Source: Phlebopus portentosus (Eukaryota; Basidiomycota; Agaricomycetes; Boletales; Boletinellaceae). Taken from it: a stretch of 64,000 bases of DNA. Below the pieces are notes generated by a model. That model had not been told where the DNA came from, ran no database searches, and saw only the letters and a list, made by a program, of their open reading frames with translations. Positions 59,081 through 64,000 of the stretch are shown here, in pieces (within the stretch, counting starts at the first letter, position 1; the number at the start of each line of letters is the position of its first letter). Location of the stretch: positions 49,024-113,023 of the forward strand of contig JAYXKI010000023.1 in the NCBI GenBank assembly GCA_037892935.1. The letters are read 5' to 3'. The position numbers and the translations under genes are program-made.

Positions 59081-60922
59081 TCAATGCGCAGATCCGATAT
59101 GCGCGTCCTCATCTGCGTTCTGCGTGTCCATGCTCGAGCACGTCACGGCCATGCTCTTCCTGAAGGGGTTCGTATCCGTAGAAGATGAATCGGAGCGCAA
59201 ACGCGTAGCCGCATTATCCAACCCCATTGCCGTTCCAGGTGCTCCGAACGTCATCGAAGAGGGCGGAGGCGAGTACAAAGTCTTCATTGCAGGTCCTGCA
59301 GGAGGGGGGACCGTCACCGCAGCCGCGTTCAGAACAGGCATGGGGAACGAGATCGTCGGAGCAGGCGTACCGGGTGGAGAGGTCATTCCACCCGTGCGAC
59401 GGCGTTCAGCATACGCGCGGAGCATCTCATCCGGCGACATCGCCGCACTAGCAGACAGCGGCGTCATCGGCATTGCTTCCATAATGGGCGACTTCGCCGT
59501 TGCTGCTGGAGGCGGCGCAGCCGGCATGGACACCGAGGTTTCGACGCGCATGGGCTGGGATTGCTGATGTTTGGAACGAGAGAAGAGGAGATCCGCTTGC
59601 GCGTCGTTCCCCGTGCGCATCAGCGACAACGCGGGCAAGACAGCGTCGAGAGAGGCACGGGACTCGTTCTCGTCATCTCCGTTCATCCTTGCGCGGATTT
59701 CGTCCGCGCTGAGATCGAGAGGTCCGCTGCGCTGAGTCGGGCTCAACATAATAGCGTTGTTATCATCAGCATCAGAACTGTTATTTGTCTCGGCATCAGG
59801 CACATATTCCGAGAGACGCGAGGGAATGGAAACCGGTGGGATGTAAGCCGAGTGGAATGCGCGAGACGGGACACCAGCACGACGAGAATCAACTGAAGGA
59901 CGACCACGAGAACCAAGTCCGTCTCCGGTAGAGGTACGAGAGAAGCGAGTGTCAGCAGCGAAGGAAACGCGAGAAACGCGTCCAGCGCCTCCCACAGAGG
60001 AGGCGACTGGACCGCGAAGACCAACACCAGTACGGCGAATTTGTCCCATTTCAGGTTGACCATCGGACGAGGCACCCTCAGCTGCGTATGTGCTTGACGG
60101 ACGAGGGATACCAACACCAGCATTACCTACACCAGACCAGATAGATGCCCTGTTCGGATCAGCCATGCTCGCACGAATAGCAGCTTCGGCTCCCTTCACG
60201 CTCAAGCTGCGCCAATCGCCTGAAATGACCGACATGCGCTTATCGACCATCTCACTCCACCTTTTGCGGCGTTTCTCCTCACGCTTGCGGGTGATCTTGA
60301 TGTACGCAAAGAGCGCCAGAGCGACGGCAAGGAGAGGAAAGATGACAGCTGCTGCAATTCCACCCTTGGAAATGCCGCCCTTGTCAGTGGCAAGGTTGTT
60401 CACCTGCGTGACATTTGTATCGCCCGACGACGTCGTTCCAATGGCCGAGTCATCTGTGTTCTCGGCGGACGAATCGTATTTCGCGGTCCAGATAGGACCT
60501 GGAGGGAGCGAGGCGAAGATCTCTGAGGTACCCGTCTGGACGATGGTAAGTTGCATGTCGACAGACGAGGTCGAGTTCCACCACTTTGGTTTCAACGTCG
60601 CCTGCAGTAGGAAAGGTTATCAAAAGTCCAATAGTTGGAAGGAAATAACATACGTTGTAGCTACCCTTTGTGAAGTCGACGTTCTGGAACATTTGAACGA
60701 GCGTCGTTGCTTGGTAGGGTGCGTAGAGATAGATGTCGGCGCCAGTGATGTTCAAGCAGCTGCTATCCCAAGCGAACATGACGTCGTCGCCTACATCGAC
60801 GACTTGACCGGCCGAGGGAGCCGTAATGAATCCCGTTGAGCAAGCTACATCCCAAAAGATCAATACTTGAACACGAAAGAAAAGGACGAAGACGACATAC
60901 AAGCCCGTTTTACAGCCATCAT
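59081..60922 (-). CDS. Single-pass membrane protein with wall-type ectodomain and long cytoplasmic tail
   Basis: Exons 60601-59081 and 60844-60654 are secure (phase 0 junction). A tiny first exon 60922-60901 with a phase-1 GTATGT intron is the best guess. The ectodomain reads TGFITAPSAGQVVDVGDDVM, FAWDSSCLNITGADIYLYAP and FQNVDFTKGSYN, an immunoglobulin-like layout as in Kre9/Knh1-type fungal surface proteins. A single transmembrane helix (GIAAAVIFPLLAVALALFAY) is followed by a stop-transfer KITRKREEKRRKRW and about 380 residues of Ser/Arg/Pro-rich tail. The chosen start lacks an obvious signal peptide, so the true first exon may lie elsewhere. A wall- or surface-linked sensor is possible; the function is unknown. 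Confidence 0.72.
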
Positions 60923-62408
60923 TCTATGAGTGTTCTTGGCAGCACCTGCATGCCCTATACGAAAAGCGCCTACAGCCATCGCTTTGTTGTTGTTGTTGTC
61001 GTCGTCGTAGAAAAACAGTTGGAGAAAAGGAGTGTGGCGGCCAAGCGGGCCTGGATGAGAAAAGGAGAGAACGGACGAGGTCGTGAAGGAGGCGATGGGC
61101 GAGATGAGATGGCGGGCAGAGGACAAGCGGGGAACGAGGCGATTGAATCGAAGCGTCGGCTGGGCGCAACTTGATTACCTCATCCCCCCGACAATCATCA
61201 TCTAAACACTCAATTTCTTGGCAGATCCGACATCTATATCCCTGCCTCCCACCACAATATACTTCAAGAGAATATTACATGGTTGAAAAGCCACATACTC
61301 AAAGCACATGCAAGCTTGTTTTTTGACCTGGAAAACACTTTGGATGAATTTACAGTGAGGAGGGAAAAAAAAGAGGGATTCCAAGCCAAAAACCATCCCT
61401 TACTTACATCCTCTGATTTTCTTACTTCCTGCCACTTTTCATGGACTTTTGCTGAGCATAAGCCCCACATTAATATGATTTCTTGCCCAATTCGTCTTTT
61501 AAAACATGTAATAAATTCCCGAGATGTCATGTTACTTGCCTGTGCGACTAGGACTTTCAACACAATATGATCCAAATCAGAGGTTTTTCAATTCACTGTG
61601 TCCCACTGAACTGATTACTTTGGTGTAAAGTTGTGTACAAGGGTTTCCGTCATATATAAACAGACCAGATAAGCTCTCAGGAGTTTCTGTTCATGCACAG
61701 ATCAGTGCAATTGACTTCAGGATTGATGTGTTGGATTTTATATCAGATTGGGTAGACAGGAGAACTGGTTGCGAACACTAGGATTTATGGCCAGCAAAAT
61801 CTTCGGCGAAACCGAAGATGCAAGTTGCTGGTAGGAGCATATATCCGGGTAAGTATAGGAGGCTCAGGTATATTTCTTTTATTCTAGTTTCCGATATTCA
61901 TAGGTAATGTCATGTGAGTTTAGTCGTGCTTTTTGTCGTGGTCATGGCTCCCTCATAATTTCTCAATGTTTTTGCCTCATCCAACTTGCACTCAATCACT
62001 ATATAGAGGCTCTAGCATATTGAAAAAAAAAACAAAAAAAAAAACACTCAGAACGAAGATTAGCATCACTCTAAATCCGATGCTATCCTAGCAACCGCGC
62101 ATTTCTTTTCCTATCCTTGGACATGTCCTGCGCTCATCAGATAGACCGAGCACGAGAGAGCGAACGAACTGCAGAAATCGATTTATAGTAAACAGTCATG
62201 TAACATCATGGATAAACATCCACTCGTTTGTGATACGTGTAACAAATCTTCTTCCAATAAACACGACTGGCCATGAGTTAGTCGCCACAATCTGCACTGC
62301 TCATGTAGCCCCGACATCTGTGCCGTGCTATTACTTTGAGGATCTTTGGGATCTTTCAGAAAATGAAACAAAATATATTCACAAAACCAACGAATGGTGC
62401 AGGACAGT
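60923..62408. other. AT-richer spacer with no supported gene
   Basis: Between the membrane protein and Nup107. From 61200 to 62050 the base composition shifts to AT-rich and an A-rich run occurs at 62023-62044, suggesting old mobile DNA, but no inverted ends or duplication were found. A minus-strand ORF at 61264-61575 has no ATG start and no known motif. Confidence 0.4.
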
Positions 62409-64000
62409 CTAAGATATCACGCGTAGAGGTCTCAACGGGTCCGACCCCCCGTTCTCCAGCCCACGTAGGATCGCCTGGCGTATCGAGCGGAGATAGTCTT
62501 CCATCCGCGGCACGCCGTCACTGATAAAGTCCTCGTATAACCCATACCGCGAGTCTGCGACGATATTTGCAAGGCTGAATGCATGCTTTAGATTTCTTGA
62601 CAAAGTGCACAGGCACGTAAGCACGGGAACTTCGAGATGAAAAGGAGAGAGGAAGGAAAGTGGACTAACCGAGGAATCCTGTCTCCCGATCCGACAAGCA
62701 AGTCATGTAGCCGCACGACGAGCTCCGGGATGTAGATTCTCCGTATGCGAACCATGACGAGTTTCCGTTGGTCGCCTAGATCGAGTTCGTCAGCCGCCTC
62801 AATTCCAAGGTAGCCCAAAGAAACAAGGATACGTACGAGTCTGACTTCTCGCCACCTCTTCTTCGTTGACAAGCCATTCCGTTGTCAGCATCTCGATAAT
62901 CCTCTCTCTGACGTCATCCAGTAATTTCTATTGAACAGGGAAACATCGTCAGTTCAGCCGCCAACTATATGAAAGAAAGAAGGCAGAAAGAAACTCACGG
63001 AATAGGCATCCAGCCATTTCTCCTTCGCCCCCTTGGTTGTCAAAGAACGCTCTACGGTGTGCGCCTCCGCAACACGATCAAACAGCTCCCAAATACCGAA
63101 GAACTGCAAGTAATGCATGTATTCCGTGCTTTGACTCCGCGAGCGAGCACCCTCGGCAGGAAGAAGTTTGAGCTGGGAGGGGAGCATTCGGAGAAGTGTA
63201 CGTGCGCCGTCAATTCTTCCGCATCCTTAAGGTTTATTGTATGTCAGTGCCGGGAGAGAGACACAGAAAAAAGAATACAAACCTAAGAAATACCGAATGA
63301 TAGCATTCGCTTGTTCCAGTGCATCCGGATACGTCTGTTCATAGAATGTTGTCCACTCAATCGAGCGGATGAGGAACCATTCCGTATCTGACAAAGTGTC
63401 CTTCGTAACTACTGGAGGTAGAGTCACTTTCATACGTGGTAGCATCTACGACCCCGAGGAATCATAAGAGTTCTACATCTATGCGCAACAAGCAAAAAAA
63501 CGAACCTCAAACGCCTTTTCGAGCGTTTTCTCCGCTGTGACCTGAGCGACGCGGATCATGTCCAGAGTGTTCCTTTGAGCGCGCAACAAAGCCTGTCGAC
63601 GCTCGTCGATGTCTACAGACAGGTCTAAGCTCGTGAGGAACAGAGCATATCGCTCGACGGCATTGTCGCCTAATGCGCTTGCATAGAGTGCTATGTGTTC
63701 ACGTTGGCCTGCTCTCTAGAGTTCTAGTTTAGTAACACGCGAGACTTTGCAGAAGATAACGATAAATACCTCAAGAACCTGAAGGTAGACTTCGAGTATG
63801 GTCTGTGTCGCGTCCGCAGGAATAGGCATATCGATCAATCGAAGGAAAAGACACAGATGAGCAAAGAATCGCGTTAGGCTCGGAAAGCTACGCGTTCAGT
63901 CAATACCGACATTACATTGTATAGTTTTGTGAGAAGAAACTGACTTTGGCTGAGTAGGGTTGAACTCGCCAGACTGGAGACCTACGGCGAATTCATCGAG
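62409..64000 (-). CDS. Nup84/Nup107 nuclear-pore scaffold protein, C-terminal part (5' end outside window)
   Basis: Part of the Y-shaped Nup84/Nup107 complex that builds the nuclear pore ring. Reading the minus strand from the window edge: DEFAVGLQSGEFNPTQPK, LCLFLRLIDMPIPADATQTI, the conserved REHIALYASALGDNAVERYA, VTAEKTLEKAFEML, LIRSIEWTTFYEQTYPDALE, then a phase-1 intron to CGRIDGARTLLRMLPSQLKL, EYMHYLQFFGIWELFDRVAE, MLTTEWLVNEEE, LVMVRIRRIYIPELVVRLH, and after a phase-2 intron NLKHAFSLANIVADSRYGLY, stopping at 62409. No internal stops were seen, so it looks functional. A truncated, inverted duplicate lies at 24150-25512. Confidence 0.88.

Noticed and set aside
61264..61575. 103-codon minus-strand ORF as a gene
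   Set aside because: It opens with TTG rather than ATG, has no known motif and lies in AT-rich DNA without splice or promoter support.

Overview
The window looks like a stretch of nuclear chromosome from a mushroom-forming basidiomycete (Agaricomycetes). Evidence: many short GT..AG introns (about 50-70 nt), a FunK1-type fungal kinase, a poly-HAMP group III hybrid histidine kinase, a basidiomycete-style ThrE/Prm10 membrane protein and an Nup84/Nup107 nucleoporin. Gene names rest on reading motifs by eye; no database search was run.

The left 31 kb is an accessory region. It opens with relics: a decayed Argonaute (1-2140, +), two head-to-tail Hsp70 fragments (2805-4645, -), an AT-rich block with a degenerate ~242-bp tandem repeat (5090-5640), and a piece of a SNF2-type ATPase (6793-7116, +). 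From 5.7 to 31.4 kb lies a one-direction array of nine members of one unrecognised gene family, here called P and A to H: P is broken by a hAT-like MITE, A, B, C, D, F and H look intact, E has altered splice sites and G is a pseudogene. The intact members share a start motif, phase-1 introns at equivalent places, a basic KRxRE...ARRIRR module, an acidic or LLxLS-like helix near the C-terminus, an imperfect GTGACC-N7/8-GGTCAC promoter palindrome 100-150 bp before the ATG, and (in six copies) a conserved ~40-bp block after the stop. The predicted proteins are highly charged, Ser/Pro-rich and probably disordered and nuclear. This array is the best candidate for an undescribed system. Inside it, between G and H, sit a 659-bp TA-flanked MITE (23162-23820), a truncated Nup107 pseudogene (24150-25512) and a FunK1 kinase gene (25689-27841, -).

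The right 32 kb is ordinary core genome with wide spacing: phospholipase D (32353-36782, +), a ThrE/DUF1212 membrane protein (38905-44083, -), a Nik1/Os-1-type hybrid histidine kinase (48222-54161, -), a single-pass surface protein with a long cytoplasmic tail (59081-60922, -) and the 3' part of the Nup107 gene (62409-64000, -, running off the window). The stretches between them (36.8-38.9, 44.1-48.2, 54.2-59.0 and 60.9-62.4 kb) hold only simple repeats and unsupported short ORFs.

How parts relate: the histidine kinase is the osmosensing input of the HOG pathway, and phospholipase D makes phosphatidic acid; there is no sign that these neighbours work together. The left array shares cis-elements, so its members are probably co-regulated. 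It lies among remnants of silencing genes (Argonaute, possible HELLS/Lsh) and MITEs, which fits a fast-evolving duplicated region.
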